From DASQUK01 sp963717085 (lineage in GTDB: Bacteria; Actinomycetota; Acidimicrobiia; Acidimicrobiales; VFJN01), in the NCBI GenBank assembly GCA_963717085.1, contig CAVQVM010000002.1:682001-746000 (forward strand): 64,000 nucleotides of DNA. Direction: 5' to 3'. The notes under the pieces were generated by a model. It was not told the DNA's origin. It saw only the letters and a program-made list of their open reading frames with translations, and made no database searches. A program made the translations under genes and the position numbers. This document shows, one piece after another, positions 22,879 through 32,263 of the stretch (positions are counted from its first letter, which is position 1; each line of letters starts with the position of its first letter).

Positions 22879-25590
22879 TCAGATTCTTCGGACCGGGGGG
22901 AGAGGGTCGCGCTCGATGGGGGCGACGCGTAGCCGGACGTCCGCCGCTGCCGGGCCGGACGGCGACACGATCACCGGGTTGAGCTCCAGCGCCACCACCT
23001 CGGGGGCCGCCTCGACCAGCGCCCCCACCCGCAGGAGCACATCCTCGAGGCCCCGGCGCGCAACCTCGTCGAGCAGGGGGCCAAGTGGCGACGACGCGAC
23101 GAACCTGCTGGCACCGCGGTCGGTGAGCGGGAGCACGTGCACCTCGGTGGCGGACAGGTCGGTGGCGACCCCGCCAGCGCCGACGGTGACGACCGGCCCC
23201 ACGAGCGCGCTCTGCGCCACTGTCACGGCCACGTCGACGCCCGGCTCGACCATCGGTTGCACGACGACGGGCCACAGCGCGTCGCCGAGGGCTCCGCCCA
23301 TGCCGCCCAGCGTCGCCCGGAGCTCGGCCGGGTCGTGGACGTCGAGTGCGATCCCGCCGGCCTCGGTCTTGGCCGACCGGCTCCGGGCCGCGGACTTGAC
23401 CGCCACCGGGTAGCCGAGGTCGCCGGCGGCGGCGAGCGCCTGCTCACGGTCCCGTGCCACCCGCGACGGCACGATCGGCAGGCCGGCGGCGGTGAGGACG
23501 TCGACGGCGACATCGGTCGGCAGCCACCGACCACCAACCTCGGTCACGCCCTCGGCCAGGGCCGCCGCCACCCGGGCCCGTCCCGCCGCCGGATCTGCTC
23601 CCTGCGGGACGGCCACCTCTCCCTCGGGGGCGCGCCGCCAGCGGGCGTACTGCGTCACCCGCCCCAGTGCGTACGCAGCGGCATCCGGGAAGTCGAACAC
23701 CGGCACGTCCGGTGCCGACCCCGGCGCGATTGTCGGCGGATGCGGGCCGAAGACGCAGGCCAGCAGCGTCTTGCGGGGGCAGTCGGACCGTGCCGCGGCC
23801 ACGGCGCGCACCAGGTCCGCCGTCGACTGCCGGGGCGCCGGCGCGCAGACGACGAGCACGCTGTCCACCCCGTCGTCACCGAGCAGGGCCCGGAGCGCCC
23901 GCTCGAGATCGTCGGGACCGGCCTCGAACCCCAGGTCGACGGTGCTGGCCCGCACCCGCGTCGCCACCCGGGAACCGGGCCGGACGGCACCCAGTTGCCG
24001 GCGGACGCCGGTCCCCAGATCGGCCAGCACCAGCCCAGCGTCGATGCACGCGTCGGCCGCGAGGGCCAGCGATCCGCCCCCATTTCCCACCAGCGCGACC
24101 CGATCGCCGTCGGGCAGTGGCTGGCACGCCAGCACCCGGGCGACGTCCAGCAGCTGCGCCAGCGTGTCCACCCGCACCACACCCGTCTGCTCGAGCAACG
24201 CCTCGATTGCGGCGGGGTGGGCATCGGCGGCGTCGCTGGGGTAGGCGCGCGCTGCGCCCTGGCTCTTGACCGCCACGATCGGCTTGTGGCGGCCGAGCTC
24301 GCGGGCGATGCGGCTGAACTTGCGGGCGTTGCCGAACGACTCGAGGTACAGCAGCACCAGCTCGGTGCGAGGGTCGTCTGCCCAGTACTGGAGCATGTCG
24401 TTGGCCGACACATCGGCCCGGTTCCCGATGGCGGCAAACGACGACGCCCCCAGCCCGGCCTCACCGATGCGGTCGAGGATGACGCCGCCGATCGTGCCGG
24501 ACTCCGACAGCAGGGCGACCGGCCCGGGACGGGGGTTGGGCGTCGCGAACGTGGCGTGGAGCCGCACCGCCGGATCGGTGTTGATGACCCCCAGGCAGTT
24601 GGGGCCCAGCAGGCGGGTGCCGAAGCGCCGGGCCGCCCGGACGGCGGCCGCAGACAGCGCCGCACCCTCGGGGCTGGCCTCGGCGAAGCCCGCAGAGATC
24701 ACGATCAGGGCCGGGACGCCCTTGCGGCCACACTCCTCCACGACCGCCGGCACCTGGGCGGCGGGCACGACCACGATCGCCAGGTCGACGGGCCCGTCGA
24801 TGTCGTTGATGTCATGCACCGCGCGGACGCCGGCGACCTGGTCGGCGGCGGGATTGACTGCGTACACCGGCCCGGCGAACTCGTGGTCCAACACGTTGCG
24901 CAGCACGGCGTGTCCGACCCCATTCGGACCCCGGCCGGCCCCGATTACCGCCACCGACCGGGGTGCCAGCAGCCGGCGCACCGCCTCGGCCTCCGCGCGC
25001 TGGGCCCGGGCCGTGATCGCCGCTTCCGCCTCGGGCGTCGGCCGCAGGTCAAGCCGCACCTCGATCACGCCATCGCCGAACCGACTGGCCGCCGAGAACC
25101 CGGCGCTGCGGAACACCGCGACCATGCGTCCGTTCGTGGGCAGCACCGTCGCCGTGAACGCGGTGATGCCCGTGCGGCGGGCCGCCTCGGCCAGGTACTC
25201 CAGCAGGACGGTGGCGATGCCGCGCCCCTGATGGCGGTCGTCCACGAAGAACGCCACCTCGGCCTCCGATCGCGTGGGGTGGCGGTCGTAGCGAGCCACA
25301 CCGACCAGCACGTCGTCCAGCAGCGCGACGAACGCGATGCGGTCGGAGTAGTCGACGTGGGTGAGCCGCTCGACCTCCGGTTCCGGAAGCTCAGGGCGGG
25401 GCGTGAAGTAACGGAAGTAGATGCTCTCGGGGGACTGGCGGCCGTGGAAGTCCACCACCCTCTGCCCGTCGTCCGGCAGGATCGGCCTGATGTGCGCAGT
25501 GCCGCCATCGGCGAGCACCACGTCGGCCTCCCATGCACCCGGGTACCCGGGGGGGAGCGGCCCGGCGGGGATGGTCGACGGCTCGTCCAC
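22879..25590 (-). CDS. Acetate-CoA ligase (ADP-forming)-like protein fused to an N-terminal GNAT domain
   Basis: The 903-residue protein begins with a GNAT domain (about 25-180; FVDDRHQGRGIATVLLEYLA). It is followed by a CoA-binding Rossmann domain (PRSVAVIGAGRGPNGVGHAV), a succinyl-CoA ligase-like domain (NCLGVINT, LLSESGTIGG) and a C-terminal ATP-grasp domain (about 690-895; GYPVAVKSAARSRSAKTEAG). In actinobacteria such fusions act as acetyl-CoA-responsive protein lysine acetyltransferases. Whether the ligase part is active is open. The start is GTG at 25590. Confidence 0.88.
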   Translation of the reverse strand: MDEPSTIPAGPLPPGYPGAWEADVVLADGGTAHIRPILPDDGQRVVDFHGRQSPESIYFRYFTPRPELPEPEVERLTHVDYSDRIAFVALLDDVLVGVARYDRHPTRSEAEVAFFVDDRHQGRGIATVLLEYLAEAARRTGITAFTATVLPTNGRMVAVFRSAGFSAASRFGDGVIEVRLDLRPTPEAEAAITARAQRAEAEAVRRLLAPRSVAVIGAGRGPNGVGHAVLRNVLDHEFAGPVYAVNPAADQVAGVRAVHDINDIDGPVDLAIVVVPAAQVPAVVEECGRKGVPALIVISAGFAEASPEGAALSAAAVRAARRFGTRLLGPNCLGVINTDPAVRLHATFATPNPRPGPVALLSESGTIGGVILDRIGEAGLGASSFAAIGNRADVSANDMLQYWADDPRTELVLLYLESFGNARKFSRIARELGRHKPIVAVKSQGAARAYPSDAADAHPAAIEALLEQTGVVRVDTLAQLLDVARVLACQPLPDGDRVALVGNGGGSLALAADACIDAGLVLADLGTGVRRQLGAVRPGSRVATRVRASTVDLGFEAGPDDLERALRALLGDDGVDSVLVVCAPAPRQSTADLVRAVAAARSDCPRKTLLACVFGPHPPTIAPGSAPDVPVFDFPDAAAYALGRVTQYARWRRAPEGEVAVPQGADPAAGRARVAAALAEGVTEVGGRWLPTDVAVDVLTAAGLPIVPSRVARDREQALAAAGDLGYPVAVKSAARSRSAKTEAGGIALDVHDPAELRATLGGMGGALGDALWPVVVQPMVEPGVDVAVTVAQSALVGPVVTVGAGGVATDLSATEVHVLPLTDRGASRFVASSPLGPLLDEVARRGLEDVLLRVGALVEAAPEVVALELNPVIVSPSGPAAADVRLRVAPIERDPLPPVRRI

Positions 25591-25638
25591 TGCCGTGAGG
25601 CTACGGGCGACGGGTCCGACGGCGGCGATGGTCAGTTG

Positions 25639-26031
25639 TCACGTCGGGTGCGATCGTGTCGGCCCTCGAGTGCGGCCGTCGGCCCCGGCGTCGCGGCGGG
25701 CCCGGGCCCGGCGGGACTCCCGCAGGGCCAGGCCGGCGATCCCGCCCACGCCGATCACGATGAGAAGGAGCACGACGCCCTGGAGGGCGCCGCCTCGATC
25801 GCCGGCATCGCTGGGCGCGCGCCCCGAGTTGGGTTCCGGGATCATCTCCTGCCCCGGCAACGGTGCGTCGTCGGTGGACGGGTCGCCGTCGGGATCGTCC
25901 TCCGGCTGCTGAGCCGCCCCCGGGACGGAGCTGCGCGCGGCCACCGCCGCCCCGACCGGGGCGCCGACGGAGAGAACCGAGACGGCCACCATGAGCAGGG
26001 CGGCGACGAAGACGGAGACGCGCCGGCGCAC
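25639..26031 (-). CDS. Small secreted or membrane-anchored protein of unknown function
   Basis: From GTG 26031 the protein (130 residues) opens with RRRVSVFVAALLMVAVSVLS, an Arg-rich signal peptide with a likely cleavage near AAVA. An acidic, Pro-rich stretch follows (DDPDGDPSTDD), then a C-terminal membrane helix (GVVLLLIVIGVGGIAGLAL) and an Arg-rich tail. The layout predicts an extracytoplasmic acidic stalk held by one helix. It lies 32 bp after the aldehyde dehydrogenase on the same strand. An in-frame TTG at 26067, overlapping that gene's stop, is an alternative start. Confidence 0.55.
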   Translation of the reverse strand: MRRRVSVFVAALLMVAVSVLSVGAPVGAAVAARSSVPGAAQQPEDDPDGDPSTDDAPLPGQEMIPEPNSGRAPSDAGDRGGALQGVVLLLIVIGVGGIAGLALRESRRARARRDAGADGRTRGPTRSHPT

Positions 26032-26063
26032 GGGCCCATGCTCCGGCCGCGTCCCCGATCGGG

Positions 26064-27518
26064 TCAAGCCGGTGGCTGGTAGTCGGCCGGCAGCACGATC
26101 GACTTGGTCTCCAGGTATGCCGACAGGCCCTCGGGTCCGAGTTCACGGCCGACGCCCGACGCCTTGAACCCGCCGAAGGGGTTGCGCAGGTCGATGGTGC
26201 CGAACTGGTTGATGCCGTAGGTGCCCGTGCGGACCTGGCGCGCGACGTCGATGCCCCGCTCGACGTCCTGCGTCCACACCGAGCCCGACAGGCCGTAGTC
26301 GCTGTCGTTGGCGATGCGCACGGCGTCGGACTCGTCGTCGTAGGGCAGCACCGCCAGCACCGGCCCGAAGATCTCCTCCTGGGCGATCGTCATCCGGTTC
26401 TCGACGTCGACGAACAGCGTGGGCTCGACGAACCAGCCCCGGTCGAGCCCCGCGGGGCGCCCGCCGCCCACGGCGAGCTTGGCGCCCTCGCTGCGGCCCT
26501 TGTCGATGTACCCCAGCACCCGCTCGCGCTGGCGCTCGGCCACCAGGGGACCCACCGCCACCGACGGGTCGGTGGGGTCGCCCACGGTCGTGGCCTTGAC
26601 GGCGTCGGACACTGCGTCGACCACCTCGTCGTAGCGTGCCCGCGGCGCGAGGATCCGCGTCTGGGCCACGCAGGCCTCGCCGTTGTTCATGAGCGCGTTG
26701 GGCATGAGCAGCGGAATCGCGCTGGCCAGGTCGGCGTCCTCGAGCACGATGGCCGCCGACTTGCCACCGAGCTCGAGGGTGCAGCGCTTGAGCATCTCCC
26801 CGCAGATGGCCCCCACCTTGCGGCCCGCCGCGGTGGAGCCGGTGAACCCGACCTTGTCGACCCCTGGGTGGCGCACGATGTACTCGCCGATCTCGCGGCC
26901 GGCGGGGAGGATCGATACCATGCCCTTGGGCAGCCCGATCTCGTCGAGCACTTCGCCGAGCAGGTACGCGTCGAGCGGGGTCTCGGGCGACGGCTTCAGG
27001 ATCATGGGTGCGCCTGCGACGAGCGCGGCGCCGAGCTTGAGGGCGACGATGAACAGCGGCACGTTCCAGGGGATGATCCCGGCCGACACCCCCACCGGCT
27101 CCTTGCGCACGATCACCGGCCCGAGCGCGCCCTGACGGAGCTCCTCGAACGGGAACGTGCGGGCCAGCTCGACCCAGCCGTCGAACACCATCGTCGACGA
27201 CAGCACCTGACCCATGAGCGCCCAACTCGACGGCGAGCCCATCTCGCTGGTGATGGTCTCGGCGAACTCGGGGGCCCGGGCCTGGATGGCCTGGGAGACC
27301 TTGGTGAGGTACTCGGCCCGCTCGACCGGCGACAGCCGCGGGAAGGGACCGCCCAGCGCGGCCCTGGCGGCCTCCACTGCCCGGTCGACGTCACCCTCGG
27401 ATGCCTCGGGCACCCTGGCGATCACGTCCTCGGTGGTCGGGCTGATCACCTCGATGGTGCCGGTCGCCGCCGGCGCCACCCACTCGCCGCCGATGTAGAG
27501 CGTGTCCTTGGTCTCCAT
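26064..27518 (-). CDS. Aldehyde dehydrogenase family protein
   Basis: The 484-residue NAD(P)-dependent enzyme has the family motifs: LELGGKSA (catalytic Glu, about 248), NNGEACVAQTRI (catalytic Cys, about 282) and EEIFGPVL. WNVPLFIVALKLGAALVAG marks the coenzyme-binding approach. ATG 27518 is preceded by GAGGAGGG, a strong ribosome site. The broad-specificity family oxidises aldehydes to acids, and no substrate can be named. Confidence 0.93.
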   Translation of the reverse strand: METKDTLYIGGEWVAPAATGTIEVISPTTEDVIARVPEASEGDVDRAVEAARAALGGPFPRLSPVERAEYLTKVSQAIQARAPEFAETITSEMGSPSSWALMGQVLSSTMVFDGWVELARTFPFEELRQGALGPVIVRKEPVGVSAGIIPWNVPLFIVALKLGAALVAGAPMILKPSPETPLDAYLLGEVLDEIGLPKGMVSILPAGREIGEYIVRHPGVDKVGFTGSTAAGRKVGAICGEMLKRCTLELGGKSAAIVLEDADLASAIPLLMPNALMNNGEACVAQTRILAPRARYDEVVDAVSDAVKATTVGDPTDPSVAVGPLVAERQRERVLGYIDKGRSEGAKLAVGGGRPAGLDRGWFVEPTLFVDVENRMTIAQEEIFGPVLAVLPYDDESDAVRIANDSDYGLSGSVWTQDVERGIDVARQVRTGTYGINQFGTIDLRNPFGGFKASGVGRELGPEGLSAYLETKSIVLPADYQPPA

Positions 27519-27714
27519 GACCCTCCTCTTCCTCGCCGCCGGCGAGCCGGCGACCCGAAACCGCGTCAGCCATCGTGCCATGCCGGCGCCGCCAGCCGTA
27601 TGGCGGGATGTAGGCACCGCGCCAACCGCGGCGTTCGATCGTCGAACGCGGGGGCGATGCGGCAGTCGGGTGTGCGACGCTTCGGCGCGACGACCACATG
27701 GATCGGGGGCGCAC

Positions 27715-28485
27715 ATGACGACCATCGCCGATGATGAGCCGATCGCCGTCGCCGTGACGGAGGCGATCCACGCCGGCGACCTCGCCACGTTGACGCGGCT
27801 GCTCGGGGAGAATCCCAGCCTCGCGACCGCCCGCATCGCGCAGACCGACTGCGACGACGACCAGGGGACCGACACCGGGCGAACGTTGCTGCACGTAGCG
27901 ACCGACTGGCCGGGGAACTTCCCCAACGGTGCCGGGACCGTGAGGACGCTCGCTGGCGCCGGCGCCGACGTCAACGCCCGGTGTCGGGGGCCCGAGAGCG
28001 CCGAGACCCCGCTGCACTGGGCGGCCAGTAGCAACGACATCGACGTTCTCGATGCGCTCGTCGAGGCCGGTGCCGACATCGAGGCGCCCGGGGCGGTCAT
28101 CGGCGGCGGCCCGCCCCTCGCCGACGCCACCGCGTTCGGGCAGTGGAAGGCGGCACGGCGGCTGGTCGAGCACGGGGCGCGCACGACCCTCTGGCACGCC
28201 GCCGCCCTCGGGCTCACGGACCAGATCGAGGCGCACCTCGCGGACGAGCCAGCCCCGACCGCCGACGAGATCACGCAGGCGTTCTGGGCCGCCTGCCACG
28301 GTGCCCAGCGAGGCGCCGCCGAGCTCCTGCTCGGCCGAGGGGCCGACCTCAACTGGGTCGCCACGTGGGACGGGCTCACACCCCTCGACGCCGCCCGCCG
28401 CAGCGAGCAGGACGGGCTGGACCCGACCGAGCTGGTCGCGTGGCTGCTCGCCCGGGGGGCCAAGTCCGCGTCCGAGCTCGGCTGA
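27715..28485 (+). CDS. Ankyrin-repeat protein
   Basis: The 256-residue protein has several ankyrin units, best seen as TLLHVATDWPGNFPNGAG, then ETPLHWAASSNDIDVLDALV and GRGADLNWVATWDGLTPLDA. It has no signal peptide or membrane helix, so it is probably a cytosolic protein-binding scaffold. It resembles the stand-alone bacterial ankyrin proteins sometimes fused to or near NTF2-like domains. It diverges from the aldehyde dehydrogenase gene over 196 bp, in which I see no further feature. Confidence 0.82.
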   Translation: MTTIADDEPIAVAVTEAIHAGDLATLTRLLGENPSLATARIAQTDCDDDQGTDTGRTLLHVATDWPGNFPNGAGTVRTLAGAGADVNARCRGPESAETPLHWAASSNDIDVLDALVEAGADIEAPGAVIGGGPPLADATAFGQWKAARRLVEHGARTTLWHAAALGLTDQIEAHLADEPAPTADEITQAFWAACHGAQRGAAELLLGRGADLNWVATWDGLTPLDAARRSEQDGLDPTELVAWLLARGAKSASELG

Positions 28486-28515
28486 CGCCCAACGACCGGG
28501 CAGCGCCGAGGATCT

Positions 28516-30537
28516 CTACCGGTCGACGAACGCCTGGTAGGCGTCGAGCACGTCGGGGTTCGCGAGGCTGCCCCGGCTGGCCGCCCGGTCGGGGTCGACG
28601 CCCTGCAGGATGCGCTTCACGGGCACCTCGAGCTTCTTGCCCGACAACGTGCGGGGCACACCGGGCACGGCGTAGATCTCATCGGGCACGTGTCGGGGCG
28701 ACAACTCGACGCGCAGCACCTTGGCGATGCGAGCCCTGAGCTCGTCGTCCAGGGCGATCCCAGCCGCGGGTGCCACGAACAGCACCAGCCGGCCCGGTCC
28801 GCCGTGCGCGTCTTCGAGGTGGACCACCAGGCTGTCGGCCACCTCGGGCAGCCCCTCCACCACCGAGTACAGCTCGGCGGTCCCCATCCGTACGCCGCCC
28901 CGGTTGAGCGTCGCATCGGATCGCCCGGTGATGACACAGGCGCCGTCCTCGAACACGGTTATCCAGTCACCGTGCGTCCACACACCGGGATGATCCTCGA
29001 AGTAGGCGGCCCGGTAACGCGCGCCGTCGTCGTCTCCCCAGAGCGCAACCGGCATCGACGGCATGGGCCGGGTGATCACCAGCTCGCCCTGCTCGCCCAC
29101 GACCGGCCGCCCACCGACGTAGGCCTCGACCTTGGCGCCGAGGTAGGCGCACGAGATCTCTCCCGCCCGCACCGGGACCAGTGGGCAGCCACCGACGAAC
29201 GCCGTGCACATGTCGGTGCCGCCGCTCACCGAGGACAGCAGCAGATCCGCTCTGGCCGCTCCCGCGGCCCGAGCGGCCGTAGAAGCGGGAGACATGTCTC
29301 GGGCCGGCCCGACCGCCTCGTACACCCAGTCGAACGCCTCGGCGGGTAGCGGCGCACCCGTCGACCCGACCGACCGCAGCGCCACCAGATCGGCGATGTC
29401 CGCAGGGGCGACGCCGGCCTTCCGGCACGCCAGGAGAAAGGGTGCCGACGTACCGAAGAAGCTGACCTCGTCGTCGCCTGCGATGCGCCAGAGCGCGCCG
29501 AGGTCGGGGTGGCCGGGATCGCCGTCGAACAGCACCACGGTCGCCCCCACGAGCAGGCCGGAGACGAGGTAGTTCCACATCATCCAGCCTGTGGTCGAGA
29601 ACCAGAAGAAGCGGTCACCGGGCCCGAGGTCGTTGTGCAGCGCCAGCACCTTGTGGTGCTCGACCAGGATGCCGCCGTGGCCGTGCACGATCGGCTTGGG
29701 CAGCCCGGTGGTGCCGGACGAGAACAGGACGTACAGCGGGTGGTCGAACGGGACCGGATCGAACGCCAGCTCGCCGGGCTCGGTCAGCAGCTCCTCCCAG
29801 GTCAGGGAGTCCGGGAGCCGCGCGCCGGGGTCCAGGTAGCCGAGGGTGACGACGTGGCGCAGCGACGGCAACCGGGCCCGGACGTCGGCGACCTCGGCGG
29901 CCCGGTCGACCCGCTTGGCGCCGTAGCGGTAGCCGTCCACCGCCAGCAGCACGGCCGGCTCGATCTGGCGGAGCCGGTCGACCACGCTGCGGGTGCCGAA
30001 CTCCGGGGCGCACGACGACCAGATCGCCCCCAGGCTGGCCGTGGCCAGCAGCGCCACCACCGCCTCGGGAACGTTGGGGAGGTAGGCGGCCACCCGGTCG
30101 CCCCGGCTCACGCCCAGGCGCACCAGCCCGGCGCGGCAGCGTGCCACCTGGTCGCGTAGCTCGGTCATGCTCAGCTCGAGCGGATCGCGCGACTGCGAGC
30201 GGGCCATGATGGCGGGTCCGGCCGGCTCGCTGCGCAGGGCATGGGCCGCGTAGTTGACCATCGCACCGGGGAACCACACGGCGCCGGGCATGGCGGGGTC
30301 GGCCAGCGCTCGATCCACCGGCGTGGCCGATTCGAGGTGGAAGTGTTGCCAGATCGTCCGCCAGAACTCGTCGAGGTCGCCGACCGACCAACGCCACAGG
30401 CTCTGGTAGTCCGGGAACGACCGACCGCGATAGCTCTCGAGCCATGCCAGGTAGCGGCCGATCCGGGTGCGCTCCCGCACGTCGCCGGGCGGCTCCCACA
30501 GCACCCTGCCCCTGGCTCGCTCGCTCACGCGGGCCAC
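28516..30537 (-). CDS. Acetoacetyl-CoA synthetase (acetoacetate-CoA ligase)
   Basis: The 673-residue ANL-family enzyme activates acetoacetate to its CoA thioester. It shows the P-loop FSSGTTGLPKPIVHGHGG, the acetoacetyl-CoA-synthetase-like WFSTTGWMMWNYLVSGLL, the hinge GRSDATLNRGGVRMGTAELY and the catalytic lysine in RTLSGKKLEVP. The N-terminal WSVGDLDEFW matches the ACAS N domain. GTG 30537 and GTG 30528 are both usable starts, and neither has a clear ribosome site. Confidence 0.9.
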   Translation of the reverse strand: MARVSERARGRVLWEPPGDVRERTRIGRYLAWLESYRGRSFPDYQSLWRWSVGDLDEFWRTIWQHFHLESATPVDRALADPAMPGAVWFPGAMVNYAAHALRSEPAGPAIMARSQSRDPLELSMTELRDQVARCRAGLVRLGVSRGDRVAAYLPNVPEAVVALLATASLGAIWSSCAPEFGTRSVVDRLRQIEPAVLLAVDGYRYGAKRVDRAAEVADVRARLPSLRHVVTLGYLDPGARLPDSLTWEELLTEPGELAFDPVPFDHPLYVLFSSGTTGLPKPIVHGHGGILVEHHKVLALHNDLGPGDRFFWFSTTGWMMWNYLVSGLLVGATVVLFDGDPGHPDLGALWRIAGDDEVSFFGTSAPFLLACRKAGVAPADIADLVALRSVGSTGAPLPAEAFDWVYEAVGPARDMSPASTAARAAGAARADLLLSSVSGGTDMCTAFVGGCPLVPVRAGEISCAYLGAKVEAYVGGRPVVGEQGELVITRPMPSMPVALWGDDDGARYRAAYFEDHPGVWTHGDWITVFEDGACVITGRSDATLNRGGVRMGTAELYSVVEGLPEVADSLVVHLEDAHGGPGRLVLFVAPAAGIALDDELRARIAKVLRVELSPRHVPDEIYAVPGVPRTLSGKKLEVPVKRILQGVDPDRAASRGSLANPDVLDAYQAFVDR

Positions 30538-30560
30538 GCTAGTTGTGTGGCTGAGAGCGC

Positions 30561-31130
30561 TCAGGCGTCGTCCGCCGGGACCACCTCCACGACGCCGTGC
30601 ATGCCGTACTCGTAGTGCCCGGGCAGGTGACACGCGAACTCGAACGTGCCCGGGTCGTCGAACCGCAGGGTCGTCACCGCCACCTCGTTGGGACCCACCG
30701 ACACCTCCCCGGGGATCGACGGGTGCCGAGCCTCGGTACCGAGCGCGTGGCGGGCGTGGACCTCGGGCCCACCCACGATCAGCTCATGGTTGATCGGATC
30801 GTCGTTGTCGAGGACGAACCTCAGCCGCGTGCCCTCGACCACCCGGATCTCGGTCTGCTCGAACAACGAGTGCTCGACATGGAGCTCGACGGTCACGTCA
30901 CCGGGACCCAGCGCCGCGTCCGGTGGATCCTCGGTCCCCGCGGCGGCGACCGCGAAGCCGGCGCTCGCGACGCCGACGGCGACGGTGACACCGGCCACCA
31001 GCCAGGGCCACCGACGGCGCCGCGGCCCCCCGCCTGGCCGCCGGCCCGTGGTAGCCGGGACGGTCCCAGGGGACCGCCCCCGCACATCGGCGCCTTGCCG
31101 GACGCCGATCGAGGCCTTCACGGCGCTCAT
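30561..31130 (-). CDS. Membrane-anchored cupredoxin-domain protein (type 1 copper)
   Basis: The 189-residue protein starts with a cytoplasmic Arg-rich segment and one signal-anchor helix (WPWLVAGVTVAVGVASAGFA). A cupredoxin domain follows, with ligands visible as His in NHELIVGG and Cys/His/Met in FACHLPGHYEYGMHG. It should hold a blue copper centre outside the membrane and shuttle electrons. Its ATG overlaps the stop of the DUF2330 gene (ATGA), so the two are coupled, with the cytochrome-b-like gene upstream. Confidence 0.82.
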   Translation of the reverse strand: MSAVKASIGVRQGADVRGRSPGTVPATTGRRPGGGPRRRRWPWLVAGVTVAVGVASAGFAVAAAGTEDPPDAALGPGDVTVELHVEHSLFEQTEIRVVEGTRLRFVLDNDDPINHELIVGGPEVHARHALGTEARHPSIPGEVSVGPNEVAVTTLRFDDPGTFEFACHLPGHYEYGMHGVVEVVPADDA

Positions 31131-32188
31131 GTCCAGTGCGGGCCCGGCACCAGCCGGTCCCGCCGCCAGCGGCCCCAACCGATCGCGAGGACCGCGGCGC
31201 CGGCGGTAGCCCCGGCCGCCAGGGGCCACCACGCCAGGCGCGAGCCGCCCGAACCCACCGGGATGGCCTCGGGCTCGGGGACGCCGGCGTCGACCAGCGA
31301 CGGCGTGACGCCCAGGGTCGCCGACACGGCCAGGTCGTAGTCGAGGTCCGCCGCCGGGGCGGCGAGCTTCAGGTACGACAGCCACATGTCGTCCGGGACC
31401 CACTCCATGGCCGCGTCGGAGCGCAGGTCCGAGAGCAGCAGGTCGGTCGCCGGCTCGCTCCGATCGAGCGTGAGCCCCGCGCCTCCAGCGAGCAGCTCGG
31501 GCTCGTCGTCGGTCAACAGGAACACGTCGGCCTCGACGTTCTGGTTGCCGTCCAGGCCCAGGCCGAGGATCCGGACCGGGACCCAGGGATCGTCGGTCGG
31601 GATGGTGGCCATGATCGGCGTGCTATCGCCCGCACCCTGGCCGAGCTCCTGCGCCCGCTGGGCGTCGAAACGGGCGGCCATGAACACGGGGCTCCGGTCG
31701 GCGTAGTAGTCGAGGACCTCAGGTGCGTCGGGGGTGAGCAGGAACCCGTTGTCGACTGCCCACTCGCCCACCTCGTCGCCGCCACCCTTGAGCACCGTGA
31801 TGTCGAGCGCGTCGATCTGGGTCTCCAGAATGACCTCGGCGCCGCTCGCGTCCCCCTCGGCGGCGGTCGCGGCCTCGAGCCTCTCCACCACCGGTGGTGC
31901 CACCTCCTGGGCCAGCCGCTGCAGGGTCCAGTCGCCGCCCCGTTCCACCTTGGTGGGCACGTCGGGCAGGGGGACGATCGAGCCGACCTCCTCGCCCTCG
32001 CCGGTGAACTCGAAGGCCGTCACGTAGCGCTCGATGCCGTCGCTGTAGGCGGCCAGCGTCGTGGTGCGCACCAGCTCGATCGTCCCGTTCTCCCCCACCA
32101 GACCGCCGCACGCGCCGGCCGGCGCCGCGCCCAGCACCGCGACCGGCACGGCGGCCAGCGCCCCCACAACCACCATCCGTCTCCGCAT
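31127..32188 (-). CDS. DUF2330-type secreted protein with C-terminal membrane helix
   Basis: The 353-residue protein has a signal peptide (MVVVGALAAVPVAVLGAAP) followed by AGACGGLV, the Cys-Gly-Gly start typical of DUF2330 proteins. It ends with one membrane helix (LAWWPLAAGATAGAAVLAIG) and a basic tail, so the large acidic body lies outside the cell. Function is unknown for the family. Here it is translationally coupled to a cupredoxin gene and follows a cytochrome-b-like membrane protein, which suggests an envelope redox or copper role. Confidence 0.72.
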   Translation of the reverse strand: MRRRMVVVGALAAVPVAVLGAAPAGACGGLVGENGTIELVRTTTLAAYSDGIERYVTAFEFTGEGEEVGSIVPLPDVPTKVERGGDWTLQRLAQEVAPPVVERLEAATAAEGDASGAEVILETQIDALDITVLKGGGDEVGEWAVDNGFLLTPDAPEVLDYYADRSPVFMAARFDAQRAQELGQGAGDSTPIMATIPTDDPWVPVRILGLGLDGNQNVEADVFLLTDDEPELLAGGAGLTLDRSEPATDLLLSDLRSDAAMEWVPDDMWLSYLKLAAPAADLDYDLAVSATLGVTPSLVDAGVPEPEAIPVGSGGSRLAWWPLAAGATAGAAVLAIGWGRWRRDRLVPGPHWT

Positions 32189-32263
32189 CGTCGCCTCCCG
32201 GTCCGATTCCCCTCGTACGGATCTCGGGGGTTACGACGTCGACGACCGTGGCTGCGGTTCCCG